Assembly (NCBI GenBank): GCA_031291115.1
Contig: JARLJQ010000009.1
Span: 1-52,513, forward strand
Length of the DNA stretch: 52,513 bases
Direction: 5' to 3'
Source of the DNA: Legionella sp.
Lineage (GTDB): Bacteria; Pseudomonadota; Gammaproteobacteria; Legionellales; Legionellaceae
Part shown: in pieces, positions 25,101-32,371 of the stretch
Layout: every line of letters begins with the position of its first letter
Position numbering within the stretch: the first letter of the stretch is position 1
The notes under the pieces: model-generated
What the model was told of the DNA's origin: nothing
The model's input: only the letters and a program-made list of their open reading frames with translations
Databases searched by the model: none
Program-made: the position numbers and the translations under genes

Positions 25101-25430
25101 ATGCTAAAGCATTCCTTAACAATGATTAGTTGTCTTGCTCTTACTTTACTTTCTTTACAGACCTTCGCCGCAGGAAAGAGAATCTCAGTCAGCGTGCAAA
25201 CAGCTGAACGCAGTGCCGCAGGCATAGGCTTTTCTGTGAACGGGCGCAATACGGGCGGTGCAGGTAGATCATTTACTGGCAAAGGACCGCAAAACAGCCG
25301 CTATCTTTTTGGCTTTAGACAAAATTCGGTTAGTGGCAAAAATGTTGCTTGCGGTTCCCTAACTTTAAATAAAAACAGTAGGGTTACTTTAGTATACAAA
25401 GGCGGACGTTGCCGAAGTGTACTCAACTAA
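25101..25430 (+). CDS. Small secreted protein, paralogue 2 of a tandem pair
   Basis: Same length (109 residues) and layout as the gene 377 bases upstream: signal peptide ending LQTFA, then a basic beta-rich domain with C84 and C104 in the shared GKNVACGSLTL and GGRCR motifs. The mature protein is much more basic than paralogue 1 (many Arg/Lys, few acidic residues), so the copies may have diverged in binding. The leader GACAGGAGTCA is also duplicated, showing that the copied unit included the ribosome-binding site. The 47-base gap suggests one transcript. Function unknown. Confidence 0.7.
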   Translation: MLKHSLTMISCLALTLLSLQTFAAGKRISVSVQTAERSAAGIGFSVNGRNTGGAGRSFTGKGPQNSRYLFGFRQNSVSGKNVACGSLTLNKNSRVTLVYKGGRCRSVLN

Positions 25431-25533
25431 GCTTGATGCATTTCAAAAGTACTTTGTTGGTTCTTTAAGCCAGATGTGATAAAAAGATTTTAATCTATTA
25501 ACTCACTTAGCTTTCACCCAATAAAGGAAAAAA

Positions 25534-26049
25534 ATGAACTCATCTATTTCAATGTACAACGCTTCGGTGCCTGTTTTTAAACAATTATTAACGGCATTGA
25601 ACGCTATTTTAGATAAAGCGCAAACGCACTGCATTAATAATGCAATTGCGCCGGATTCATTATTAAAAGCAAGTTTATATCCCGATATGTTTGATTTTAC
25701 CCGTCAAGTACAAATTGCTGCAGACTTCGCCAAAGGCGTTTCTGCGCGATTAGCTGGTATTGAAGTTCCTGCATATGAAGACACGGAAACTTCCTTTAAT
25801 GAACTGCAAGCACGCATTGAGAAAACACTTCTTTTTATCTCCAGTATCACGCCAGAAGATATTAATGGCAGTGAAGATAAAGAAATTGTTACACGCCCAG
25901 GAACACCAAAAGAAAAACGATTTAATGGCCAATCCTACCTGTTATCTTATGGACTGCCGCAGTTTTTCTTTCATGTCACAACCGCTTATGACATCTTAAG
26001 AAACCAAGGTGTTGAAGTCGGTAAACGCGATTATATGGGCGCATTTTAG
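25534..26049 (+). CDS. DUF1993 family protein
   Basis: 171 residues matching the DUF1993 family, predicted helical bundles related in shape to DinB-like proteins. Visible family features are the N-terminal SMYNASVPVFKQLLTALNAILDKA helix, LYPDMFDFTRQVQIAADFAKG, and the C-terminal YGLPQFFFHVTTAYDILRNQGVEVGKRDYMGAF ending. The length is full. The biochemical role of the family is not known. AAAGGA lies 8 bases before the ATG. A strong hairpin terminator follows at 26065. Confidence 0.8.
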   Translation: MNSSISMYNASVPVFKQLLTALNAILDKAQTHCINNAIAPDSLLKASLYPDMFDFTRQVQIAADFAKGVSARLAGIEVPAYEDTETSFNELQARIEKTLLFISSITPEDINGSEDKEIVTRPGTPKEKRFNGQSYLLSYGLPQFFFHVTTAYDILRNQGVEVGKRDYMGAF

Positions 26050-26064
26050 TTTTTCCTCAAAATT

Positions 26065-26110
26065 CACAATAAGTGCATCTATTTAAATGCATTTATTGTG
26101 GCAATTTTTA
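26065..26110 (+). terminator. Terminator hairpin after the DUF1993 gene
   Basis: CACAATAAGTGCAT (26065-26078) pairs with ATGCATTTATTGTG (26087-26100), one G-T wobble, loop of 8, followed by GCAATTTTTA. Confidence 0.65.
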
Positions 26111-26137
26111 TAATCGCTCTCTATGCTTAATACTGAT

Positions 26138-26334
26138 ACATGCGGAATTGTATCTATTCTCCACATTTTGAATGCTTTAGGGAAAAAGTCAGATTTGAGT
26201 GCAGGTTGAAAGATCTTGATTCAAAACAAGCGCAGCATACAGAGGTATGTGAGCATTTTTTTGAATCAAGATCTCTCAAGATGCGCCAAATATGGCTTTT
26301 TGGTGAACGTAGAGAATGGTTACGCGGAATTTAA
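26138..26334. repeat. ~197-bp imperfect palindromic intergenic element
   Basis: The inner arms AGATCTTGATTCAAA (about 26211) and TTTGAATCAAGATCT (about 26261) are perfect reverse complements. The outer arms (CTATTCTCCACATTTTG..., versus ...GAACGTAGAGAATGG) also pair imperfectly to the ends, where GCGGAATT occurs at both sides. A 64-codon frame runs through it but is only a by-product of the palindrome. It resembles a small non-autonomous repeat inserted between DUF1993 and DUF4189 genes. Confidence 0.6.
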
Positions 26335-26359
26335 TATACTACTTACTTAGGATGATGTA

Positions 26360-27172
26360 ATGAAAAATATATTCAGCAAAATCAGCTTGTTATCCGCCTT
26401 ATTTCTGGTCGCATGGGGTATTAGTGACTCGGCTTTTTCAGACTCGGCAATAAAAATAGATACCACCCTTACCGATCAGTATGCTCTTGATAATGTAGGC
26501 CCTGCAAAAAAAGTGTTTGCCAAAGACACTCCTAAAATTTATGTTATTTGGCAATCAGATCAATTAAAAGCAGGCCAAAAAATTAAATCCGTTTGGATAG
26601 CTGATGACACCCATAACGCAGCACCTGCAAATTATAAAATTGATGAAGCGGAGTTTACTTTAGAAGCGGGAATGAAAGGCCAGATCTTAAGCCATTTGCC
26701 AGGCGGCTATTGGGATGGAAAATTTACCATTTCAAAACCTAATAATGATTGGCCTCTTGGTACATACCACGTGGCTATTTATGTGGACTCACAACTGGTA
26801 AAAACAATACCCTTTAGTATTGATGGCGATACTCATTTAGCCAAAGTTACCACAGCAACTCCTGAGAAAAGAAAAGACTCCAGCTGGGGCGCACTTGCTG
26901 TTGATGAAAAATCAAAAGGTGAAGAAGTGGCTTACGGTATTGGTGGCGGCTACAGCAAAGAAGAAGCAGAGAAAAATGCCCTGAAATACTGTGCCGAATC
27001 TGAAGGCGCCGAATGTGGTGTTGCCCTTACTTACAAAGAATGTGGTGCGTTTGCATCAACTAAAGATCATCAAGGCGTCGGTATCGGTGCGACTAAAAAA
27101 ATTGCTGAAGATGCGGCAAAGAGCGCTTGTCATGACAGTAATTGCGCCATTATTGTTTCAGACTGTAATTAA
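26360..27172 (+). CDS. Secreted DUF4189-domain protein
   Basis: 270 residues. A signal peptide (ISLLSALFLVAWGISDSAFS) is followed by a beta-rich domain of about 130 residues (IDTTLTDQYALDNVGPAKKVF ... TYHVAIYVDSQLVKTIPFSI) and a C-terminal DUF4189 domain: SSWGALAVDEKSKGEEVAYG, then GYSKEEAEKNALKYC, ECGVALTYKECGAFA, KKIAEDAAKSAC and CAIIVSDCN. The regular Cys pairs of DUF4189 should form disulfides in the periplasm or outside. The function of the domain is unknown. AGGATGATGTA precedes the ATG, and a strong terminator follows at 27186. Confidence 0.8.
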   Translation: MKNIFSKISLLSALFLVAWGISDSAFSDSAIKIDTTLTDQYALDNVGPAKKVFAKDTPKIYVIWQSDQLKAGQKIKSVWIADDTHNAAPANYKIDEAEFTLEAGMKGQILSHLPGGYWDGKFTISKPNNDWPLGTYHVAIYVDSQLVKTIPFSIDGDTHLAKVTTATPEKRKDSSWGALAVDEKSKGEEVAYGIGGGYSKEEAEKNALKYCAESEGAECGVALTYKECGAFASTKDHQGVGIGATKKIAEDAAKSACHDSNCAIIVSDCN

Positions 27173-27185
27173 TTAATGACCATAA

Positions 27186-27208
27186 AAGCCACCTTCGGGT
27201 GGTTTTTT
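27186..27208 (+). terminator. Rho-independent terminator after the DUF4189 gene
   Basis: AAGCCACC-TTCG-GGTGGTTTTTT: a stable stem with a UUCG tetraloop followed directly by six T. Confidence 0.9.
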
Positions 27209-27280
27209 ATCGACATTACCTCACCAATCACGCATTACAAATAAAAAGAGCACAAAAAACCTCAATAAGGCCAATACCTG

Positions 27281-27309
27281 TTCAATATTTTTGATCTTTT
27301 TGCTATAAT
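27281..27309 (+). promoter_or_regulatory. Promoter of the 579-residue orphan gene
   Basis: TTCAAT (27281-27286) and TATAAT (27304-27309) with a 17-base spacer. The expected start near 27316 gives a 65-base leader to the ATG at 27381. Confidence 0.5.
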
Positions 27310-27380
27310 ATAGCGCTTTATGATAGTTTTTAACCGAAGAATTTCTTTTCTGGTTCAAGACGCACAATGAGACACATCTT

Positions 27381-29120
27381 ATGCCGCAAGCAAACACTGT
27401 CGGTGAATTTTTAAAACAACAAAACATACACTTAGCGATTGATCCGAGCGATTCCTTACTTTCTAAATCCTTTGCACCATTTATGGAAGATGACTACCTG
27501 GATTTGTTAACTATTTTATGGATGTACAGCAAAAAATTGCTTGTGCCAGCAAAAATACCCAATCCCATACCAACAATCGTAAGCCCATCTCTTGAGGAAG
27601 TATCGGAGTTTTATGCCACGGTACATACTAACATTTCATATTCTTTAATAGAATCCGCCACAGACTCAAAGCAAGATCCATGCCCCGTGGAAATTCCGGA
27701 ATGCCCCAAACCTATTTGGGTTACTGCACTGCAAATGACGTGTTGGCTGTATCATAAAAAAGTATATCAAAACCTATTCAAAAGCAATCCAATACAAAAA
27801 GCAGAAGCAGCATCTATAACTCCAAGCCTCAGTGATAAAAAGCCAATGCCTGTAGTGGTTTTTCGCGCATTAGATGACCTCCGAAATGCACGACCCCGCG
27901 AGCCTAAAATACAAGCACCAAAGCCTATGAGATCTGCGAGCCCACTGTCGTCCAAAACTATTCATGCTAAATACATGCTCAACACATTATTGTCTTCCTT
28001 GCAAGTCACTCTGCCCGAAAAATTACAACCCGGCCTAGAACAAATCTTGCAAAAGGATTGGCGAAAAATAAAAGGTATGACTCAAGAAAAAGTTGCCGAG
28101 TTGCTATACTACATCCTGCTTTTTATCTTTAATTTTGCCCGCGCTAATCCCAGTATGAGTCATTTCAACTACGCGGATGATGAGCTCGCCATGCGCCTGC
28201 AAAAAGAGGCACTAAACCATGTGCCAGAACTGCGGCGCGCTTTAGAACAAAAGACTAGTAGTGAGCCTATTGATTGGGCCGTTTTTTTAAAGCAGCACTT
28301 AATAAAATCCAAACTTGATATGGATTGCCATTTATTGGCGCTGATTTGTTTTAAAAATCTCCCCTCACTCAGAGCGCTATTTATAAACACTTGGTATGAA
28401 TCAAGATATAATACCCGTGCAACACGCAACCAAGAAGTAGTAATTCATCCTTCTGGAAATCATTTTGTTCTTGGGGCTACAATTGGCTCTGTTATAGAGG
28501 GTGAACAGTTCGCTATAAACACTAATGATTTTCTACTTTTATCCGAATTAATCACACGTGCAAAGAATAAAGAAGCTCCAAGTCTCGCATTTTTTGCAGC
28601 AGAAAAAGCATTAGAAATAACACATTTTGAACAGCTCAAAGCAAAAATTCAGAATAAAGCGATACAAACCTCTCTGAGCTCCATAGAACAAATCCGCTTA
28701 TTCGAAATCAAAAAGGTAATAAAATATTCCGTGGCGCTGCAGTTCTTCCTAGAACATCCTATTCAGTCCCAGAACGATACATCACCGCCCCATCAACTGC
28801 TGCATGAGTTTTCAACTCTGTTCGCAAGTCAAAATAACGTGTCTTTTTATCGATTTACCAAGGAATTAATTAACAGCAAACAAATTATTAATTTGGCGGA
28901 TACCAAAAACCTGATACAGCAAGTAGCGCAGGTAAAGCAAACCCTCAACTTGCTTGATCAATTTGAATATAAGGAACCAACTATTACCCAAAGAAACTGG
29001 ATTACCTTACAAAAAGAGATTTGGTTGCAATTACAAAAGGCATTGGATAATGAACTTAAAAAACTTGGAATTAATGAAGACAATACAACTGATTTATCCT
29101 CACCCAGCTTTTTAGTTTAA
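27381..29120 (+). CDS. Hypothetical helical protein, possible effector
   Basis: 579 residues; I recognise no family. It is soluble, without signal peptide or membrane segments, and predicted mostly helical. A Pro/Ser-rich linker at about 175-195 (EPKIQAPKPMRSASPLSSK) separates an N-terminal part from a larger C-terminal helical part; the latter begins with LSSLQVTLPEKLQPGLEQIL and ends in LDNELKKLGINEDN and a polar tail DLSSPSFLV. It has its own promoter and terminators on both sides, so it is monocistronic. Being a lone large protein among accessory genes and ending in a polar tail, it could be a Dot/Icm substrate, but nothing in the sequence proves this. Confidence 0.6.
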   Translation: MPQANTVGEFLKQQNIHLAIDPSDSLLSKSFAPFMEDDYLDLLTILWMYSKKLLVPAKIPNPIPTIVSPSLEEVSEFYATVHTNISYSLIESATDSKQDPCPVEIPECPKPIWVTALQMTCWLYHKKVYQNLFKSNPIQKAEAASITPSLSDKKPMPVVVFRALDDLRNARPREPKIQAPKPMRSASPLSSKTIHAKYMLNTLLSSLQVTLPEKLQPGLEQILQKDWRKIKGMTQEKVAELLYYILLFIFNFARANPSMSHFNYADDELAMRLQKEALNHVPELRRALEQKTSSEPIDWAVFLKQHLIKSKLDMDCHLLALICFKNLPSLRALFINTWYESRYNTRATRNQEVVIHPSGNHFVLGATIGSVIEGEQFAINTNDFLLLSELITRAKNKEAPSLAFFAAEKALEITHFEQLKAKIQNKAIQTSLSSIEQIRLFEIKKVIKYSVALQFFLEHPIQSQNDTSPPHQLLHEFSTLFASQNNVSFYRFTKELINSKQIINLADTKNLIQQVAQVKQTLNLLDQFEYKEPTITQRNWITLQKEIWLQLQKALDNELKKLGINEDNTTDLSSPSFLV

Positions 29121-29139
29121 AACCAAAAACACAACGAAA

Positions 29140-29166
29140 CACCCTCTTTCTGAATGAAAAAGGGTG
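29140..29166 (-). terminator. Hairpin between convergent genes
   Basis: CACCCTCTTT (29140-29149) pairs with AAAAAGGGTG (29157-29166) with one mismatch. On the minus strand it is followed by a T-rich stretch, so it probably ends the peroxiredoxin transcript and may also act on the + strand. Confidence 0.5.
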
Positions 29167-29178
29167 GTCATCAATAGA

Positions 29179-29784
29179 TTATAAAGAACCTGAATGCTCA
29201 GAAAGATATTCAGCAACACCTTGTGGAGAAGCTTTCATACCTGCACTGCCTTTTTTCCAGCCAGCTGGGCATACTTCGCCTTTTTCTTCAAAGAATTGAA
29301 CCGCGTCAATTGTTCTTAACAATTCATCAATATTACGACCAATTGGTAAATCGTTAACGATTTGTGAACGAACTACACCGTTAGTATCAATAATAAATGC
29401 TCCACGGAATGCAATACCTGCCACCGGATGCTCAACGCCATAAGATTGACAAATACTGTGTGTCATATCAGCCGCCATAGTATAACGAACTGGGCCAATA
29501 CCGCCTTGGTTTACAGGCGTATTTCGGTATGCATTATGAGTAAAATGAGAATCGATAGAAACAGTAATGACTTCCACGTTACGGCTTTTGAACTCTTCGA
29601 TACGGTGATCCAAGGCAATCAACTCAGAAGGGCAAACAAAAGTAAAATCTAAAGGATAGAAAAATACTAATCCGTATTTACCTTTTAAATGTTCGTACAA
29701 ATTAAATTTGTCATTAATCTCACCAGTACCCATAACTGCAGCAACTGTAAAGTCAGGAGCCTTTCGTCCTACTAATACACTCAT
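29179..29784 (-). CDS. ahpC: 2-Cys peroxiredoxin (AhpC)
   Basis: Cytosolic thiol peroxidase that reduces hydrogen peroxide, organic hydroperoxides and peroxynitrite. 201 residues counted from ATG 29784, which has GGAG upstream; the frame could open 10 codons earlier but without a ribosome site. The peroxidatic Cys is C51 in PLDFTFVCPSE, and the resolving Cys is C172 in EVCPAGWKKG; the C-terminal YLSEHSGSL extension is typical of the sensitive, eukaryote-like Prx1/AhpC1 type. There is no AhpD or AhpF gene beside it. The monothiol glutaredoxin gene lies 67 bases upstream on the same strand, so both may be expressed together, and sodB is divergent: a small oxidative-stress cluster. Confidence 0.95.
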   Translation of the reverse strand: MSVLVGRKAPDFTVAAVMGTGEINDKFNLYEHLKGKYGLVFFYPLDFTFVCPSELIALDHRIEEFKSRNVEVITVSIDSHFTHNAYRNTPVNQGGIGPVRYTMAADMTHSICQSYGVEHPVAGIAFRGAFIIDTNGVVRSQIVNDLPIGRNIDELLRTIDAVQFFEEKGEVCPAGWKKGSAGMKASPQGVAEYLSEHSGSL

Positions 29785-29850
29785 TCTATGATCTCCATCG
29801 ATACGCAGGCACAAACCTGCGTGTATTATTATAATTATTTTGGAATCAAA

Positions 29851-30168
29851 CTACGCAGCAATTGCATCGCGTAATATAGTCTCTAACTCACCTTGTTGAA
29901 ACAGTTCAGCAATAATATCAGAACCACCAATTAACTCGCCCTTAACATACAGCTGAGGGAAAGTAGGCCAATCAGAAACCTGTGGTAACGTTTGGCGAAT
30001 ATCCGGGTTAGCAAGAATGTCTACAAAAGCAAAATCAACACCGCAAGATTCAATGCACTGAACTGCACGTGCAGAAAATCCGCATTGTGGCATCTTTGGA
30101 GAACCTTTCATGTACAATAAAATAGTGTTTTCTGCAATTTGATTTTTAATCTTTTCTAAAGTATCCAC
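29851..30168 (-). CDS. grxD: Monothiol glutaredoxin, CGFS type (Grx4/GrxD)
   Basis: 105 residues. The CGFS active site is at C29 (MPQCGFSARAV), with the conserved KGSPKMP before it and DWPTFPQLYVKGELIGGSDI after it, the glutathione-binding TFPQ-V and GG-D motifs. Proteins of this type bind a [2Fe-2S] cluster as a dimer or with BolA and hand it to apo-proteins, rather than acting as a general thiol reductant. AAAGGTG precedes the ATG. It stands between ahpC (same strand) and divergent sodB. Confidence 0.95.
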   Translation of the reverse strand: MDTLEKIKNQIAENTILLYMKGSPKMPQCGFSARAVQCIESCGVDFAFVDILANPDIRQTLPQVSDWPTFPQLYVKGELIGGSDIIAELFQQGELETILRDAIAA

Positions 30169-30367
30169 GGTCTTACACCTTTAATTAATAAATAAAACGC
30201 TCATTATGGCGAAAAGCCGACAAGCTCGCAACCTATATATTATAAGCGGATGAAACCTCAATGATGAAATTTATGAAATTACAAGACTTTAGGTTGCAAA
30301 TCAATTAACTGCCTTATTGCGCTAATAATAGACAAAAAAGCTTAAGGAAATATTAATACCTGCTGCA

Positions 30368-30395
30368 TTGAATATCACACCTATCCTGCTAAACT
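30368..30395 (+). promoter_or_regulatory. Candidate promoter of sodB
   Basis: TTGAAT (30368-30373) and TAAACT (30390-30395), 16-base spacer. Transcription would start near 30402, 23 bases before the ATG at 30425. This also argues against the longer frame from 30368. Confidence 0.4.
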
Positions 30396-30424
30396 TAGAG
30401 CACGATAAAATCCTGGAGATTAGA

Positions 30425-31003
30425 ATGACTTTTGCACTACCTCAACTGCCTTATGCAATGAACGCTTTGGCACCCCATATTTCTGAAGAAACATTGCAAT
30501 ACCATTACGGCAAACACCATCAGGCCTACGTCAATAACCTGAATAAATTGATTCCTGGTACTGAGTTTGAAAACCTGTCACTTGAAGAAATCATCATGAA
30601 GTCTAAAGGCGGCGTATTTAATAATGCAGCTCAAGTCTGGAATCATACGTTTTACTGGCATAGCTTAACGCCTAATGGCGGCGGCGAACCTAAAGGCAAA
30701 CTGGCCGATGCAATTACCAAGAATTTTGGTTCTTTTGACACGTTTAAAGAGCAATTCACTCAAGCTGCAGCAACCACTTTTGGTTCTGGCTGGGCATGGT
30801 TGGTTCAAGATGATGCAGGTGCTCTCAAAATTATCAGCACCAGTAATGCAGTCACACCAATGACCGAAGGCTTAACGGCACTGTTGACTTGCGATGTATG
30901 GGAACATGCTTATTATATTGATTACCGCAATGCACGTCCTGATTACATCAATGCATTTTGGGCATTGGTAAACTGGGATTTTGCTGCAAGCAATTTAAAA
31001 TAA
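30425..31003 (+). CDS. sodB: Superoxide dismutase [Fe]
   Basis: Converts superoxide to hydrogen peroxide and oxygen in the cytosol. 192 residues, same as E. coli SodB. I start at ATG 30425, which has GGAGATTAGA upstream and gives the usual [15 protein letters not shown] beginning. Metal ligands are the His in [10 protein letters not shown], the His in [10 protein letters not shown], and the Asp and His in [11 protein letters not shown]. The Gln in NNAAQVWNH is the position that marks iron- rather than manganese-type enzymes. Divergent from grxD and ahpC. A long hairpin terminator follows. Confidence 0.96.
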   Translation: MTFALPQLPYAMNALAPHISEETLQYHYGKHHQAYVNNLNKLIPGTEFENLSLEEIIMKSKGGVFNNAAQVWNHTFYWHSLTPNGGGEPKGKLADAITKNFGSFDTFKEQFTQAAATTFGSGWAWLVQDDAGALKIISTSNAVTPMTEGLTALLTCDVWEHAYYIDYRNARPDYINAFWALVNWDFAASNLK

Positions 31004-31005
31004 GC

Positions 31006-31063
31006 TAAAGGCTGTTGACATTTCGCTAGCTGGAGTCGAACTAGTAGAAATGTCAACAACCCT
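31006..31063 (+). terminator. Long hairpin after sodB
   Basis: TGTTGACATTTC (31013-31024) pairs perfectly with GAAATGTCAACA (31047-31058); the stem extends outward by AAAGG/CCTTT and inward by CTAG/CTAG. A short T run is part of the outer stem. It separates sodB from argD. Confidence 0.65.
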
Positions 31064-31111
31064 TTAATCTGCTCCTCTTTAACAGAGGAGTGTTTGTAAA
31101 AGGAATACATC

Positions 31112-32278
31112 ATGGCTTTAGTTACAAGTTACAATCCGTTACCAATAACCTTTACCCATGGCGAAGGTGTTTGGTTATATGACGAACAGGGAAAGGCTTA
31201 TCTCGATGGTTTAAGTGGGATAGGCGTTTGTGGGCTAGGTCATGCCCATCCTGATGTAACTAAAACCATACAGCAACAAGCAGCAAAGCTATTACATACC
31301 TCGAATGCCTTCCAAATTAAAGAACAAGAATTACTAGCAAAAAAATTAACAGCGTTGACCGGTATGGAGCAAGTTTTTTTTGCCAATTCTGGCGCTGAAG
31401 CCAATGAGGCAGCTATTAAGTTAACGCGCCTTTTTGGTCATAAAAAAGGGATAGAAACACCTTCTATTATTGTCATGGAACGTGCCTTTCATGGCAGAAC
31501 CATGGCCACATTAACTGCTTCTGGAAGCCGTAAAGTACAGGCGGGATTTGAGCCCTTGGTGCCAGGATTTATTCGCGCACCCTATAATGATATAGAAGCC
31601 ATCCATACGATTGCAGCAAACAGAGAAGATGTAGTTGCAATCATGCTGGAACCCATTCAGGGAGAAGGCGGGATTTATGCCGCAGAAGAAAGCTATCTGC
31701 GGGCTGTAGCTAAATTATGTGAACAACACGATTGGATGCTCATCGTCGATGAAATTCAAACTGGAAACGGCCGTACTGGCAAATATTTTTCGTGCATGCA
31801 TTATGGAATTAAACCCGATGTCATCACTACAGCAAAAGGCTTAGGCAATGGTGTTCCTATCGGCGCTTGTCTGATGAGCAAAAGAGCCAAAGATTTATTT
31901 AAACCAGGAAATCACGGCTCTACTTTTGGCGGCAATCAATTAGCTTGCGCTACTGCATTGACTGTTTTGGAAGTTATTGAGTGTGACAAAATTTGCGAAA
32001 AGGTAGTCAAAAACAGCGCCTTATTGATGGATAAGCTCATCAAAAACCTTGGTGAACACCCAAACGTTAAAGCCATTCGTGGCAAAGGTTATATGATAGG
32101 TATTGAGCTGGACCGACCTGCTAATGACATGCGCCTTATGGGTCTTGAGCATGGTCTTATCTTTAACGTCACCGCGGAAACTGTAGTTCGTTTATTGCCT
32201 CCGCTGATTATTAATGAAGAAGAAATTGAACTGTTGGTCAGTCGATTAACGGCGACGATTAATCAATTTACTAAGTAG
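31112..32278 (+). CDS. argD: Acetylornithine aminotransferase (class III, ArgD-like)
   Basis: PLP enzyme that converts N-acetylglutamate semialdehyde to N-acetylornithine in arginine synthesis; many ArgD also act as succinyldiaminopimelate aminotransferase for lysine. 388 residues, normal length. Motifs: FFANSGAEANEAAIKLTR, the AFHGRT segment, LEPIQGEGG, DEIQTGNGRTG with the PLP-binding Asp, and K242 in TTAKGLGNGVPIG forming the Schiff base. STFGGNQLAC is the conserved phosphate-binding part. AAAGGAAT precedes the ATG. No other arginine gene is nearby; other class III enzymes are a possible alternative. Confidence 0.88.
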   Translation: MALVTSYNPLPITFTHGEGVWLYDEQGKAYLDGLSGIGVCGLGHAHPDVTKTIQQQAAKLLHTSNAFQIKEQELLAKKLTALTGMEQVFFANSGAEANEAAIKLTRLFGHKKGIETPSIIVMERAFHGRTMATLTASGSRKVQAGFEPLVPGFIRAPYNDIEAIHTIAANREDVVAIMLEPIQGEGGIYAAEESYLRAVAKLCEQHDWMLIVDEIQTGNGRTGKYFSCMHYGIKPDVITTAKGLGNGVPIGACLMSKRAKDLFKPGNHGSTFGGNQLACATALTVLEVIECDKICEKVVKNSALLMDKLIKNLGEHPNVKAIRGKGYMIGIELDRPANDMRLMGLEHGLIFNVTAETVVRLLPPLIINEEEIELLVSRLTATINQFTK

Positions 32279-32279
32279 C

Positions 32280-32369
32280 CCCCGTCGTCCAGAGCGAAGC
32301 GAAGGACCTCCCATCGAATGGCACCGAGCCACGTTCAGGTGGTCCTTCGCTTCGCTCTGGACGACGGGG
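32280..32369. repeat. Perfect 29-bp inverted repeat (REP pair) between convergent genes
   Basis: CCCCGTCGTCCAGAGCGAAG... (32280-32308) is repeated in exact reverse complement at 32341-32369, with a 32-base loop. It fills the 93 bases between argD and the sensor kinase gene and should act as a bidirectional terminator. Single halves of the same repeat occur at 131-159 and 52319-52334. Confidence 0.85.
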
Positions 32370-32371
32370 CT

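Noticed and set aside
26140..26334. 64-codon + strand ORF
   Set aside because: It runs exactly through a long palindromic repeat and is a by-product of that structure.
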